Source of the DNA: an uncultured Parabacteroides sp.
Lineage (GTDB): Bacteria > Bacteroidota > Bacteroidia > Bacteroidales > Tannerellaceae
Reading direction: 5' to 3'
Assembly (NCBI RefSeq): GCF_947855115.1
Contig: NZ_CANTZW010000031.1
Location: 1-48,253, forward strand
Length of the DNA stretch: 48,253 bases
Below are positions 32,033 to 40,975 of the stretch, piece after piece (position 1 is the first letter of the stretch; the number at the start of each line of letters is the position of its first letter). The position numbers and the translations under genes were made by a program. The notes under the pieces are model-generated. The model saw nothing but the letters and a program-made list of their open reading frames with translations. It was not told the DNA's origin and did not search any database.

Positions 32033-33649
32033 ATGATAACAGTTAACAATCTGGACGTACAGTTTGGAAAACGCATCCTTTTTCAGGATGTGAACATGAA
32101 GTTTACACCGGGCAATTGCTACGGTATTATCGGTGCTAACGGGGCCGGAAAATCTACGTTTCTCCGTGTAATCAGCAAGCAATTGGACCCTACCAGAGGT
32201 AGCGTTAACCTTGGGCCGGGCGAGCGTCTTTCCGTATTGAGCCAAGATCACTTCGCATTCGATGAATATACGGTAATGGATACCGTATTGATGGGACACA
32301 CGACCTTGTGGGAAGTGATGAGCGAAAAAAACGCCCTTTACGAGAAACCTGATTTCAGCGACGCCGACGGTATCCGCGTATCAGAACTGGAAGAGAAATT
32401 CGCCGAGATGGAAGGCTGGAACGCAGAGAGCGACGCCGCCAACCTATTGAGCGGATTAGGTATCAAGGAAGATTTACACTATATGTATATGAAGGACTTG
32501 AGCGGTAAGCAAAAAGTCCGTGTCTTACTGGCCCGTGCCTTGTTCGGACAGCCAGACAATCTATTACTGGACGAGCCGACAAATGACTTGGACCTTGAGA
32601 CGGTTTCTTGGTTGGAGAATTATCTCTCTAACTTCGAGCATACCGTACTAGTCGTTAGTCACGACCGTCACTTCCTCGACTCCGTTTGTACGCATACCGT
32701 GGATATCGACTTTGGCAAATTGCAGCTATTCGCCGGGAATTACAGCTTCTGGTACGAGTCTAGCCAGTTAGCGCTCCGTCAACAACAGAACCAGAATAAG
32801 AAGGCCGAGGAGAAGAAGAAAGAGCTGGAAGAATTTATCCGCCGTTTCAGCGCCAACGTAGCGAAATCTAAACAGACCACCAGTCGCAAGAAGATGTTGG
32901 AGAAACTGAATATCGAGGAAATCAAGCCGTCTTCGCGCCGCTATCCGGGAATCTTGTTCACGCCTAACCGCGAGCCGGGTAACCAGATCCTCGAGGTAAA
33001 GGGATTATCGAAAAGTATTGACGGGCAAGTCTTATTCCAAGACTTAAACTTCAATGTCGAGAAAGAAGATAAGATCGTATTCATCAGCCGCGACCCTCGT
33101 GCGATGACCGCTCTTTTCCAGATCATTAACGGAGAAGAGAATGCCGACGCTGGTTCTTACCAATGGGGACAGACCATCACGACCTCTTACCTTCCGCTAG
33201 ACAACACGAAATATTTCAACTCCGACCTCAATCTGCTTGATTGGTTATGCCAATTCTCGCCAGATACCAATGAAGTATTCTTGAAAGGTTTCCTCGGACG
33301 TATGTTGTTCTCGGGCGAGGAGCTTTCGAAAAAAGTCTGCGTGCTGTCCGGAGGAGAGAAGATGCGTTGCATGATTTCACGCATGATGCTTATCGACGCA
33401 AACTGCTTGATTTTGGATACCCCGACCAACCACCTGGATTTGGAATCCATTCAAGCGTTCAATAATACGCTGAAGACATTCAAGGGAAATATCTTATTCT
33501 CCAGCCATGACCACGAGTTCATACAGACCGTGGCGAACCGTATCATTGAGTTGACTCCTAACGGTATCATCGATAAGATGATGGATTACGATGATTACAT
33601 CACAGATCCGGCTATCGCTGAGTTACGGGAAAAGTTATATTCGAAATGA
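32033..33649 (+). CDS. ABC-F ATPase with a degenerate second nucleotide-binding domain
   Basis: ABC-F proteins have two fused ATPase domains without a membrane part and work on the ribosome. The 538-residue protein has an intact first domain (Walker A GANGAGKST at 34-42, LSGKQ signature, Walker B LLLDEPTNDLD with Glu181) and a charged linker (about 250-300, EEKKKELEEFIRRF). In the second domain the Walker A is replaced by FISRDPRAMTAL (about 350-361) and the catalytic Glu by Thr463 (LILDTPTNHLD), while LSGGEK and the SSHDHEF switch remain. Domain 2 therefore cannot hydrolyse ATP normally. It resembles the YbiT/YkpA group. It overlaps the next gene by 4 bp. Confidence 0.88.
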   Translation: MITVNNLDVQFGKRILFQDVNMKFTPGNCYGIIGANGAGKSTFLRVISKQLDPTRGSVNLGPGERLSVLSQDHFAFDEYTVMDTVLMGHTTLWEVMSEKNALYEKPDFSDADGIRVSELEEKFAEMEGWNAESDAANLLSGLGIKEDLHYMYMKDLSGKQKVRVLLARALFGQPDNLLLDEPTNDLDLETVSWLENYLSNFEHTVLVVSHDRHFLDSVCTHTVDIDFGKLQLFAGNYSFWYESSQLALRQQQNQNKKAEEKKKELEEFIRRFSANVAKSKQTTSRKKMLEKLNIEEIKPSSRRYPGILFTPNREPGNQILEVKGLSKSIDGQVLFQDLNFNVEKEDKIVFISRDPRAMTALFQIINGEENADAGSYQWGQTITTSYLPLDNTKYFNSDLNLLDWLCQFSPDTNEVFLKGFLGRMLFSGEELSKKVCVLSGGEKMRCMISRMMLIDANCLILDTPTNHLDLESIQAFNNTLKTFKGNILFSSHDHEFIQTVANRIIELTPNGIIDKMMDYDDYITDPAIAELREKLYSK

Positions 33650-35514
33650 AGAAAAGACTATTATTCATATTAATCGTTTTTATCGCATGGCTACCGGTTT
33701 TTGTTATCCAAAAACCGGTATTTATGTTTTATCAGCATACGCTGTCCGAGGCTTGTACCTTCACGGACTTCCTTCAAGTCATGCTTCATGGATTGAAACT
33801 GGATTGTACGATAGCGGGATATCTCACGGCCATTCCTCTCCTATTGACTCTAGTATCTGTCTGGCTTCCGGGAGTTTGGTTGAAGAAGGCATTGAGAGGT
33901 TATTTTCTGATCATGGGAATCCTGGTATCCGCGATCTTCTCCGTAGATGTAGCTTTATATTGCTTTTGGGGATTTAGGTTAGACGCTACCTTATTCTTCT
34001 ACTTGCAATCGCCTGCCAACGCGATGGCGAGTGTCCCGCTCGGAATGCTTTTCATCCAATTGTTGGTATTCGTGGCATATACGCTCGGTATCTACGCTTG
34101 GTTCAGCCGTATCTTACGCTTCGTACCCGTAAAGCCCAGTTTTCCTCCCACGGGACTGGAACAGTTGGGAAATACATTCGCTATCCTCTTAGCAGGGGGA
34201 ATATTGTTTATACCGATTCGGGGAGGCGTGACCACGTCTACGGCGAATGTCGGCATGGTTTATTTCAGCCAGAACCAGTTCTTGAACCATTCGGCGATCA
34301 ACCCGTGTTTCAGTCTGGTAGCCTCATTGAGCAAACAACAGGATTTTGCCTCCCAGTTCGACTTTTATCCAGAGGAAAAGCGAAAAGCCTTATTCGATAC
34401 GCTCATTCAAGCCCAAAGCTCTTTATGTCCGGAAGATTCCATCCCGGCAGAGCCTGTCAAGCTATTAACAACGACTCGTCCCAATATTCTCATCATTCTC
34501 ATGGAGAGTTTCACGGCAAACGCTATCGAAACCGTTGGTGGCGAACCGGGAATCACCCCGAACTTGAACCGACTGAGCAAAGAAGGCGTATTATTCACGA
34601 ACCTATACGCCAACTCGTTCCGTACCGACCGAGGCCTGGTATCCGTATTGAATGGCTATCTGGCCCAACCTACCACCTCCATCATGAAATATCCGGTAAA
34701 AAGCCAGACTCTTCCATCCATAGCGAAGAGCCTCAACAAAGAAGGATATACAGCGGATATGCTCTATGGAGGTGATATCAATTTCACGAATATGCAAAGT
34801 TATTTCTATAGTTCCGGCTATAGCAAGATAACGGCAGACCGTGATTTTCCGCTGAGTAGCCGTCTGAGTAAATGGGGAGCAAACGACGATATCACTTTCT
34901 CGCATCTTTACGAGGATATCAAACAAAGACCTGCCGACGGTAAACCTTGGTTAAGCACATTCCTGACCCTGAGCAGTCATGAGCCATTCGAGGTTCCGTT
35001 TCATCATTTGGAACATCCTTATCTAAACTCCGTCGCGTTTACGGATAGCTGTATCGGCAATTTCATCGATAAGTTCAAGGAACTGCCGGCATGGAAAAAT
35101 ACGGTAGTCATCTTGGTGTCCGACCACGGATACCGCTATCCTGAAAATATGCAGGAGTATGGCCCTCTTCGTTTTCACATACCTATGTTATGGATAGGCG
35201 GTGCGATCGCCAAGCCTATGGTAATCGATACGTACGCGAACCAGACGGATCTGGCAGCTACCTTATTAAATCAAATGGACCTTTCGGCAGATGAGTTCTT
35301 GTTCAGCAAAGATATCTTGAATCCTTGTGTCCCGCATTACGCCTTTTATACGTTCAACAACGGCTTCGGCTTCATCGATGAATCCGGTGTTTCCGTATAC
35401 GACAATGAAGGGAACAATATCTTAGTGGAAGAGCCCCAAAACGGAAATGAAACCCGGCTAGAGAAAGGAAAAGTACTGCTGCAAACTTTATACGATGATC
35501 TGGGTAATCGATAA
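33646..35514 (+). CDS. LTA-synthase-like membrane sulfatase/phosphotransferase
   Basis: A 622-residue inner-membrane enzyme of the alkaline phosphatase superfamily. About five transmembrane helices occupy residues 1-195, and an extracytoplasmic sulfatase domain follows (PNILIILMES, metal Glu287; NSFRTDRG, nucleophile Thr327; SSHEPFEVP; SDHGYRYP, metal Asp-His). This is the layout of lipoteichoic acid synthase and of periplasmic phosphoglycerol or phosphoethanolamine transferases. A Bacteroidota cell has no lipoteichoic acid, so it more likely moves a head group onto lipid A, a capsule or a periplasmic glycan. It overlaps the ABC-F stop (ATGA). Confidence 0.85.
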   Translation: MKKRLLFILIVFIAWLPVFVIQKPVFMFYQHTLSEACTFTDFLQVMLHGLKLDCTIAGYLTAIPLLLTLVSVWLPGVWLKKALRGYFLIMGILVSAIFSVDVALYCFWGFRLDATLFFYLQSPANAMASVPLGMLFIQLLVFVAYTLGIYAWFSRILRFVPVKPSFPPTGLEQLGNTFAILLAGGILFIPIRGGVTTSTANVGMVYFSQNQFLNHSAINPCFSLVASLSKQQDFASQFDFYPEEKRKALFDTLIQAQSSLCPEDSIPAEPVKLLTTTRPNILIILMESFTANAIETVGGEPGITPNLNRLSKEGVLFTNLYANSFRTDRGLVSVLNGYLAQPTTSIMKYPVKSQTLPSIAKSLNKEGYTADMLYGGDINFTNMQSYFYSSGYSKITADRDFPLSSRLSKWGANDDITFSHLYEDIKQRPADGKPWLSTFLTLSSHEPFEVPFHHLEHPYLNSVAFTDSCIGNFIDKFKELPAWKNTVVILVSDHGYRYPENMQEYGPLRFHIPMLWIGGAIAKPMVIDTYANQTDLAATLLNQMDLSADEFLFSKDILNPCVPHYAFYTFNNGFGFIDESGVSVYDNEGNNILVEEPQNGNETRLEKGKVLLQTLYDDLGNR

Positions 35515-35523
35515 CCACATAAT

Positions 35524-35560
35524 AATAAAAGGCCGACTCGCATAAGCCGGCCTTTTTATT
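35524..35560. terminator. Bidirectional terminator between the sulfatase-like gene and rny
   Basis: AATAAAAGGCCG pairs with CGGCCTTTTTATT around a 12-base loop, with T-runs on both strands. It lies between convergent genes. Confidence 0.9.
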
Positions 35561-35579
35561 TACATTTCAAGAATATGTT

Positions 35580-37118
35580 TTACTTAGCGTAGCTTACCGC
35601 ACGTGTCTCACGGATCACCGTGATCTTAACCTGTCCCGGGTAAGTCATCTCATCCTGAATCTTCTTGGCGATCTCCACAGACAAGCTCTCTGTGTCTTTA
35701 TCGTCAATCTTATCAGCGCCAACAATTACGCGCAACTCTCTACCCGCTTGGATAGCGTAAGTCTTGACAACACCCGGATACGATAAAGCCAATTGTTCCA
35801 AATCATTCAAACGTTTGATATAAGCCTCTACGATCTCACGGCGTGCGCCCGGACGAGCGCCGGATATAGCATCGCAAACCTGTACGATCGGAGCCAGCAA
35901 CGTCTGCATCTCCACCTCATCGTGGTGGGCGCCTACAGCGTTGCAAATATCCGGTTTCTCCTTATATTTCTCACAAAGCTTCATACCCAAGATTGCGTGT
36001 GGCAATTCCGGCTCATCATCAGGTACTTTACCTATATCGTGCAACAATCCGGCACGTTTCGCCTTCTTCGGATTCAAGCCTAGCTCAGAAGCCATCACAG
36101 CACAAAGATTGGCCGTCTCACGGGCGTGTTGCAATAAGTTCTGTCCATAAGAAGAACGGTATTTCATCTTACCGATCATACGGATCAATTCCGGATGCAA
36201 ACCATGTACACCCAAATCGATCACGGTACGCTTACCGGTCTCTACCACCTCGTCTTCCACTTGTTTCTTCACCTTCGTTACCACCTCCTCGATACGAGCC
36301 GGGTGAATACGTCCGTCTTGTACCAATTGATGCAAGGCCAAACGAGCGATCTCACGGCGAACCGGGTCGAATCCGGAAAGAACGATAGCCTCTGGCGTAT
36401 CATCCACCACGATCTCTATACCGGTAGCGGCCTCCAACGCACGGATATTACGTCCCTCACGACCAATAATACGGCCTTTGATCTCGTCCGATTCTATATG
36501 GAACACGGTAATGGAATTCTCGATTGCCGTCTCTGTAGCTACCCGTTGGATAGATTGGATCACGATCTTCTTCGCTTCCTTATTGGCCGTCATCTTCGCC
36601 TCCTCGACGATCTCGTTGATGTAAGAAGCAGCCTGAGTTTTTGCCTCATCCTTCAAGGACTCGATCAAGCGCTCTTTTGCCTCTTCCGCAGACAATCCGG
36701 AGATTGCCTCCAAATGCTCCACCTCTTTTTGGTGAAGCTTATCCAAATCTTGTTTCTTCTTCTCTACCAACTCCAATTGAGAAGATAAATTCTCCTTTAC
36801 AGCTTCTACCTCGTTGTTTTTACGCTGTAACTCCTCCTGACGTTGATTCATCGTCAGTTCTCTTTGTTTCAATTTTGCCTCGACAGACTGGATCTTAGCG
36901 TTACGCTGTGATACTTGCTTTTCCAAGTCCGCTTTTAAATGAAGGAATTTCTCCTTCACTTCCAACATCTTGTTCTTCTTTATCACCTCGGCCTCCTTCT
37001 CTGCCTCTTGAAGCACGGAATCGTACTTCGACTTCAGAAGGAAACGCATGCCCAGCCACGCAAGCAACCCACCAATGATGAAGGTTACTATCGGTATGAT
37101 TATATACATTCCAACCAT
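35580..37118 (-). CDS. rny: Ribonuclease Y
   Basis: RNase Y is a membrane-bound endoribonuclease that starts mRNA decay. The 512-residue protein has an N-terminal transmembrane helix (about 4-24, MYIIIPIVTFIIGGLLAW), a long coiled coil (about 35-150), a KH domain (GRIIGREGRNIRALE) and an HD domain (QHARETANLC, LLHDIGKVPDDE, AHHDEVEM). All metal and RNA-binding motifs are intact. It is downstream of zapA on the same strand with a hairpin/terminator between, so expression may be partly independent. Confidence 0.96.
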   Translation of the reverse strand: MVGMYIIIPIVTFIIGGLLAWLGMRFLLKSKYDSVLQEAEKEAEVIKKNKMLEVKEKFLHLKADLEKQVSQRNAKIQSVEAKLKQRELTMNQRQEELQRKNNEVEAVKENLSSQLELVEKKKQDLDKLHQKEVEHLEAISGLSAEEAKERLIESLKDEAKTQAASYINEIVEEAKMTANKEAKKIVIQSIQRVATETAIENSITVFHIESDEIKGRIIGREGRNIRALEAATGIEIVVDDTPEAIVLSGFDPVRREIARLALHQLVQDGRIHPARIEEVVTKVKKQVEDEVVETGKRTVIDLGVHGLHPELIRMIGKMKYRSSYGQNLLQHARETANLCAVMASELGLNPKKAKRAGLLHDIGKVPDDEPELPHAILGMKLCEKYKEKPDICNAVGAHHDEVEMQTLLAPIVQVCDAISGARPGARREIVEAYIKRLNDLEQLALSYPGVVKTYAIQAGRELRVIVGADKIDDKDTESLSVEIAKKIQDEMTYPGQVKITVIRETRAVSYAK

Positions 37119-37153
37119 TTAACAAATAATTTAAGATTCATTTATATATATAC

Positions 37154-37198
37154 AAAAAAAGCACTACCACCACACGGTCATTCCGTGCGAAGCAGTGC
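37154..37198 (-). terminator. Hairpin with U-run between zapA and rny; terminator or small RNA 3' end
   Basis: On the minus strand GCACT pairs with AGTGC and inside it CACGG pairs with CCGTG around loop AATGA; pairing with wobbles fills most of the gap. Seven T follow. This is a good intrinsic terminator. It might also be the 3' end of a small RNA: 6S RNA genes often sit next to zapA, and Bacteroidota have their own 6S-like class, but the 109-bp gap alone gives no proof. Confidence 0.65.
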
Positions 37199-37227
37199 GG
37201 AAACTCTCTCTCTTACAATATTGTATG

Positions 37228-37518
37228 TTATTTCCTCAGATATCCTTCCAACTCGGTTGTAAGTTCCTGTATCTTATCCGTAAAAGGATTTGTATCATTC
37301 CGTTTCTCCAACTCCAGATTATGCATCGAGAGCTGAAAAGCCACCATCGCTAACAAATCTTTTGTATCTACCTCGATCGCGAAATGCTGCCTATACTGAA
37401 GAATCTTGCTGTTAATCTGTTCAGCGGCAGCACGTGCCAACTCTTCCTCATGACGTTTGATCGTAAGCGGATATTTCTTTCCGGCTATTACTATATTTAT
37501 AAGAAAATCTTCGTCCAT
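37228..37518 (-). CDS. zapA: Cell division protein ZapA
   Basis: ZapA bundles FtsZ filaments at the division ring. The 96-residue protein has the family features: a beta-rich N-terminus (INIVIAGKKYPLTIKRHEEE), the AAEQINSKILQYRQHF helix, LLAMVAFQLSMHNLELE and a C-terminal coiled coil. It follows the coiled-coil gene by 5 bp, so the two are one unit. Confidence 0.9.
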   Translation of the reverse strand: MDEDFLINIVIAGKKYPLTIKRHEEELARAAAEQINSKILQYRQHFAIEVDTKDLLAMVAFQLSMHNLELEKRNDTNPFTDKIQELTTELEGYLRK

Positions 37519-37523
37519 CGCTT

Positions 37524-37817
37524 CTATTCATTTAAAAGTGCGATGCACTTATCTACTTCCCGCACTAATTTCGATAACCGCATCCGGGCGTTCTTCATCT
37601 CTTCCTCGTTCGTGGAAACAATGCGCGCCGTCAACATGTTATCACATTTGGCATTCAGTCCGTCGATCATCTCTTTCGCCTGCCGCAACTCCTCGTCTTT
37701 TAGGCTCAAAACATCTGTAAGTTCGTCTATCCTACGTCTTTGCTGATCGCATAACGCCATCAAATCACGAACTCTAACCTCAAATACAGCTAACAATCTC
37801 TTATGATCTTCGGTCAT
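37524..37817 (-). CDS. Small coiled-coil protein upstream of zapA
   Basis: A 97-residue, almost wholly helical protein (MTEDHKRLLAVFEVRVRDLM, then heptad-like QQRRRIDELTDVLSLKDEELRQ). It has no signal or membrane segment. The function is unknown, but its place directly before zapA (5-bp gap) is conserved in Bacteroidales as far as remembered, so a role with the division ring is a fair guess (a ZapB-like partner is one idea). The start at 37817 was chosen because the next upstream ATG (37838) lies on the -7 element. Confidence 0.7.
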   Translation of the reverse strand: MTEDHKRLLAVFEVRVRDLMALCDQQRRRIDELTDVLSLKDEELRQAKEMIDGLNAKCDNMLTARIVSTNEEEMKNARMRLSKLVREVDKCIALLNE

Positions 37818-37835
37818 TTCACACCAAATTCTATA

Positions 37836-37866
37836 CAAAAGTAAGTTTTAGAATTGAATTAACCAA
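37836..37866 (-). promoter_or_regulatory. Promoter of the coiled-coil/zapA unit
   Basis: On the minus strand a -33 TTG (37864-37866) and a -7 TACTTTTG (37836-37843) are 20 bp apart, which matches the Bacteroidota consensus well. Start of transcription is expected near 37829. Confidence 0.65.
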
Positions 37867-37906
37867 CTGTAGACTTAATTATTTTGATAGAAAACGTACG
37901 GATAAA

Positions 37907-37937
37907 TAAAAGGCCGTCCAAAAAAAATCGAACAGCC
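37907..37937 (-). terminator. Terminator after the small wHTH gene
   Basis: On the minus strand GGCTGTTC pairs with GGACGGCC (two wobbles) around a T-rich loop and is followed by TTTTATTT. Confidence 0.7.
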
Positions 37938-37967
37938 CTCCCTAATTCATGTAAACGCTTCTCTCGT

Positions 37968-38168
37968 TTACACTAAAGAAACATACATTTCACCTTCAAT
38001 CTCCTCGAAAGCTAATTTACCTTCTTTTGCCAACCAGCCAAAAGCGGCATACATATCTTTTTCCGCTTTAATCTTCGTGGCTTTCTTCACTGCCTTAAAA
38101 CTCATTTTACCGCCTTCATTTAATACATTCCACACAAGGCCGGCGTTTGTACCAATTAATTCGATCAT
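37968..38168 (-). CDS. Small winged helix-turn-helix protein (DUF2582-like)
   Basis: A 66-residue protein starting MIELIGTNAGLVWNVLNEGG, the typical start of the small DUF2582 winged-helix family, with KAVKKATKIK as recognition region and YAAFGWLAKEGKL as the wing. Members are probably DNA-binding but have no known role. The longer frame (from 38198) is rejected because it starts inside the promoter. It forms its own unit with promoter and terminator. Confidence 0.78.
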   Translation of the reverse strand: MIELIGTNAGLVWNVLNEGGKMSFKAVKKATKIKAEKDMYAAFGWLAKEGKLAFEEIEGEMYVSLV

Positions 38169-38195
38169 TTTATGATAACATTTGATTACAGGGGA

Positions 38196-38226
38196 CAAAT
38201 TTATAGATTAAATGATTAAAACAAAA
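38196..38226 (-). promoter_or_regulatory. Promoter of the small wHTH gene
   Basis: Minus strand -33 TTTTG (38222-38226) and -7 TAAATTTG (38196-38203), 18 bp apart. Places the start of transcription near 38189, just before the ATG at 38168. Confidence 0.6.
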
Positions 38227-38290
38227 GATTATAGATGTTTTTTAGCATAAGAAGAAGGCATTTTTTGCTTTATAAACAAAATTAACATAG

Positions 38291-38980
38291 CTATAATGTT
38301 ATTTCCTCTCTACCTTCCCGGCAAATCAACTCTGCCTCCACGTTTATCGCTGAAACATATCTTCTTAATAAATCGACAGAATAACCACCCGCCTCCAATA
38401 ACCCCTCTTTACCGGAATAACCGTTCAGGATCATTAACAATGAAGCGGTCGACATTTCAATCTTGGTACGTTCCTCATCGCTGGTGGGTGTACCGACACC
38501 CGCAACCTCATCCCGGTAGACAGGAAGCCCCGCTATATTCAACTCACCTCGTCCGATACCGTGATAAATCTCTCCCTCTTTCCCGACACCAAGTTCCAAT
38601 CCTCCGACTATCTTATCCGCATCGAACCCTCCGATGGAATAACCGCTACGGATAGAAACCAGATTAATAATATCCACCAAGGTATCTATCTTGTATAAAG
38701 GAAGCCCTCGAAGTATTCTCCGTCTTAACGCTTCGGCAGAAGGGCGATACCGGTTCGGATCTTTTCCCAACCGTTTATAAGCTTGGCGGGTCGCGAAAAT
38801 TGGAGTCCACTTATTAATATCTTCTATCTTAACGGTAGAACGGATGTCTTCCTCGATACGGGCTATTTCTTCCCAAAGGCGCTCGTCGGATTCCGTATTT
38901 TTTACTCGACAAGCGATGGCCAACACATGAAGATCGGGGCAAACCTCCGATATATCAGATGAAAGAGTGATTGAAATCAT
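38291..38980 (-). CDS. B3/4-domain protein (PheRS beta-like editing fold)
   Basis: A 229-residue cytoplasmic protein with the B3/B4 fold of the phenylalanyl-tRNA synthetase beta subunit, found also as a free protein. Marks are KWTPIFATRQAYKRLGKDPNR, SAEALRRRILRGLPLYKI, DTLVDIINLVSI and YRDEVAGVGTPTSDEERTKI. Free B3/4 proteins are thought to edit mischarged tRNA or bind amino acids; the actual task is unknown. The start at 38980 (MISITLSSDIS) is preferred to 39025, since the longer form runs into the end of pgeF. Confidence 0.82.
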   Translation of the reverse strand: MISITLSSDISEVCPDLHVLAIACRVKNTESDERLWEEIARIEEDIRSTVKIEDINKWTPIFATRQAYKRLGKDPNRYRPSAEALRRRILRGLPLYKIDTLVDIINLVSIRSGYSIGGFDADKIVGGLELGVGKEGEIYHGIGRGELNIAGLPVYRDEVAGVGTPTSDEERTKIEMSTASLLMILNGYSGKEGLLEAGGYSVDLLRRYVSAINVEAELICREGREEITL

Positions 38981-39006
38981 GTTTATTATGAGTTTGAGAA
39001 ATATAA

Positions 39007-39822
39007 CTAAGAATTTATCAAGCATATCCCGGTAAGAATCCGGCCACTTTTAACACCGAGGCGACGGGTGGAAAAATAATCCTCATGCCGCATATAAGTA
39101 CAAATACCGGCAACTTCTATATGCTCCGCAAGTAATCCTGCGTCCAACAATTGCAAACGATTGGCTTCCCATAGATCTATATGCGCTTTCCGGGTCTCTA
39201 CATTATGCGAAAGTATCCGTTCCATTGGTAAACCCGCTGCTTGAAAAGCTTCTACGACTTCCTCGCCTACCTCGAACGCTGCCTTGCTGATCGAAGGGCC
39301 TATTCCGGCAGTTAATTGAGCGGGATCACAATTGTATGTATCAACCATCAGACTTGCTACTTTATGGGCTATACGTAAAACCGTCCCCCGCCAACCAGCA
39401 TGAACCGCGGCGACCACCCTACGATCCGGCGCATATAATAAGATCGGAACACAATCGGCCGTAGATATCGCCACACATACGTCCGGCACATCCGTCACCA
39501 AAGCGTCTACACCTTCTAAGCGTGCTTTTCGCTCTTTATCATCCAGCGAGAAAAAAGGCGCATCGATCGTCAACACCCTATCTTCGTGGGTCTGGTGAGG
39601 CATAACAATATTCATTAAGGAAATTCCAACCGCATCCGAGAGAAGCTGGAGGTTTTTCCGGATGGAATCCGGATTATCCTCGGTATAAATACCCGGATTC
39701 ATAGAAGCGAATGCCCCCGAACTTACACCACCATGGCGTGTTGTCATAAAATGAGAAATGCCGCGGTATCCGCTTAATCCAGAGAACCGCGACACCTCTA
39801 TTTGTTTATTTTTCGGTATCAT
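39007..39822 (-). CDS. pgeF: Peptidoglycan editing factor / multicopper polyphenol oxidase family PgeF
   Basis: A 271-residue protein of the YfiH/LACC1 family. It is linked to peptidoglycan quality control and to purine nucleoside phosphorylase-like reactions. The metal/catalytic residues are in MPHQTHE (His), STADCVPIL (Cys) and AVHAGWRGT (His). Starting at 39822 (MIPKNKQIEV) gives the usual length; the longer frame lies within the obgE 3' end. It overlaps obgE by 17 bp, so translation is probably coupled. Confidence 0.88.
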   Translation of the reverse strand: MIPKNKQIEVSRFSGLSGYRGISHFMTTRHGGVSSGAFASMNPGIYTEDNPDSIRKNLQLLSDAVGISLMNIVMPHQTHEDRVLTIDAPFFSLDDKERKARLEGVDALVTDVPDVCVAISTADCVPILLYAPDRRVVAAVHAGWRGTVLRIAHKVASLMVDTYNCDPAQLTAGIGPSISKAAFEVGEEVVEAFQAAGLPMERILSHNVETRKAHIDLWEANRLQLLDAGLLAEHIEVAGICTYMRHEDYFSTRRLGVKSGRILTGICLINS

Positions 39823-40960
39823 CATCGTCCCAGTATTCCTCATATTCCTCGTCCGGGTCATCCTCGTCTTCATCCACAGGGAAAATATATTCATCATCGT
39901 CCTCCTCAAAGTCCAACGTACTTACATCTATATTCTTGTGGACAATTCGTTCTGCCTCATGGAAATTCTCTTTATTCAATTCCTTCCACAAAAGATCTTT
40001 CAGCTCGACGATTCCTTGCCCCGTGATGGAAGATATAAAGACATACGGTATTCCTTCCGGCAGGTCTTGCGACAAAGCCTCGATTAATTCCTCATCCAAC
40101 ATATCGCTTTTGGTGATCGCCAACACACGGCGCTTATCCAGTAGCTCCGGATTATACTTCACCAACTCATTATGCAAGATCTCGTACTCTTTCTTGATAT
40201 CATCCGCATCGGAAGGAACCATAAACAATAACAACGAATTACGTTCGATATGACGCAAGAAACGAAGCCCCAGTCCTTTACCCTCGCTCGCCCCTTCAAT
40301 AATACCCGGAATATCGGCCATCACGAAAGAACGGTTATCCCGATAACTCACGATACCTAAATTAGGTTCCAGCGTGGTAAAAGGATAGTTGGCGATCTTA
40401 GGTTTAGCGGCAGATACGACAGACAGCAAAGTAGATTTACCAGCGTTCGGGAAACCTACCAAGCCAACATCGGCCAGCAACTTCAATTGAAGAATCACCG
40501 TACGTTCCACAGCCGGCTCACCCGGTTGCGAATAACGGGGCGCTTGGTTAGTGGCTGTCTTGAAATTGAAATTACCCAGACCGCCGCGACCACCTTTCAG
40601 CAACATCACCTGCTGCCCGTCTTCCGTAACATCGCAAATGAACTCACCGGTCTCCGCATCGTAAACAACCGTACCGCAAGGAACCTCGATTACCCGATCT
40701 TCCCCATCTTTACCCGAGCTACGCTTCGCTCCACCACTCTCTCCATTGGTAGCCATGATATGACGCTCGTATTTCAGGTGAAGGAGAGTCCAGTAATTCC
40801 GGTTTCCACGGAGATACACATGACCTCCTCTCCCTCCATCGCCTCCGTCAGGACCTCCTTTCGGAATGTATTTCTCACGACGGAAATGAGAAGATCCTCT
40901 TCCACCCTTTCCCGAGCGGCAATAGATCTTGACATAATCTACAAAGTTCGATTCAGCCAT
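39806..40960 (-). CDS. obgE: GTPase Obg
   Basis: Obg is a ribosome-associated GTPase needed for 50S maturation and growth control. The N-terminal Gly-rich Obg fold (GKGGRGSSHFRREKYIPKGG) is followed by the G domain with G1 GFPNAGKSTLL, G3 DIPGIIEGA and G4 ITKSDM. The C-terminal about 60 residues are very acidic, ending DDDDTEK, as in many Obg proteins. Length 384. It is downstream of adk by 15 bp and overlaps pgeF. Confidence 0.96.
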   Translation of the reverse strand: MAESNFVDYVKIYCRSGKGGRGSSHFRREKYIPKGGPDGGDGGRGGHVYLRGNRNYWTLLHLKYERHIMATNGESGGAKRSSGKDGEDRVIEVPCGTVVYDAETGEFICDVTEDGQQVMLLKGGRGGLGNFNFKTATNQAPRYSQPGEPAVERTVILQLKLLADVGLVGFPNAGKSTLLSVVSAAKPKIANYPFTTLEPNLGIVSYRDNRSFVMADIPGIIEGASEGKGLGLRFLRHIERNSLLLFMVPSDADDIKKEYEILHNELVKYNPELLDKRRVLAITKSDMLDEELIEALSQDLPEGIPYVFISSITGQGIVELKDLLWKELNKENFHEAERIVHKNIDVSTLDFEEDDDEYIFPVDEDEDDPDEEYEEYWDDDDTEK

Positions 40961-40975
40961 ATTGGTTTATTTCAA

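Noticed and set aside
31819..32299. Two minus-strand ORFs (85 and 94 aa) before and within the ABC-F gene
   Set aside because: They overlap the ABC-F promoter or coding sequence and look random in composition.
38981..39025. Longer start of the B3/4-domain protein
   Set aside because: The extra residues are translated from the end of pgeF, and the conserved sequence begins at 38980.
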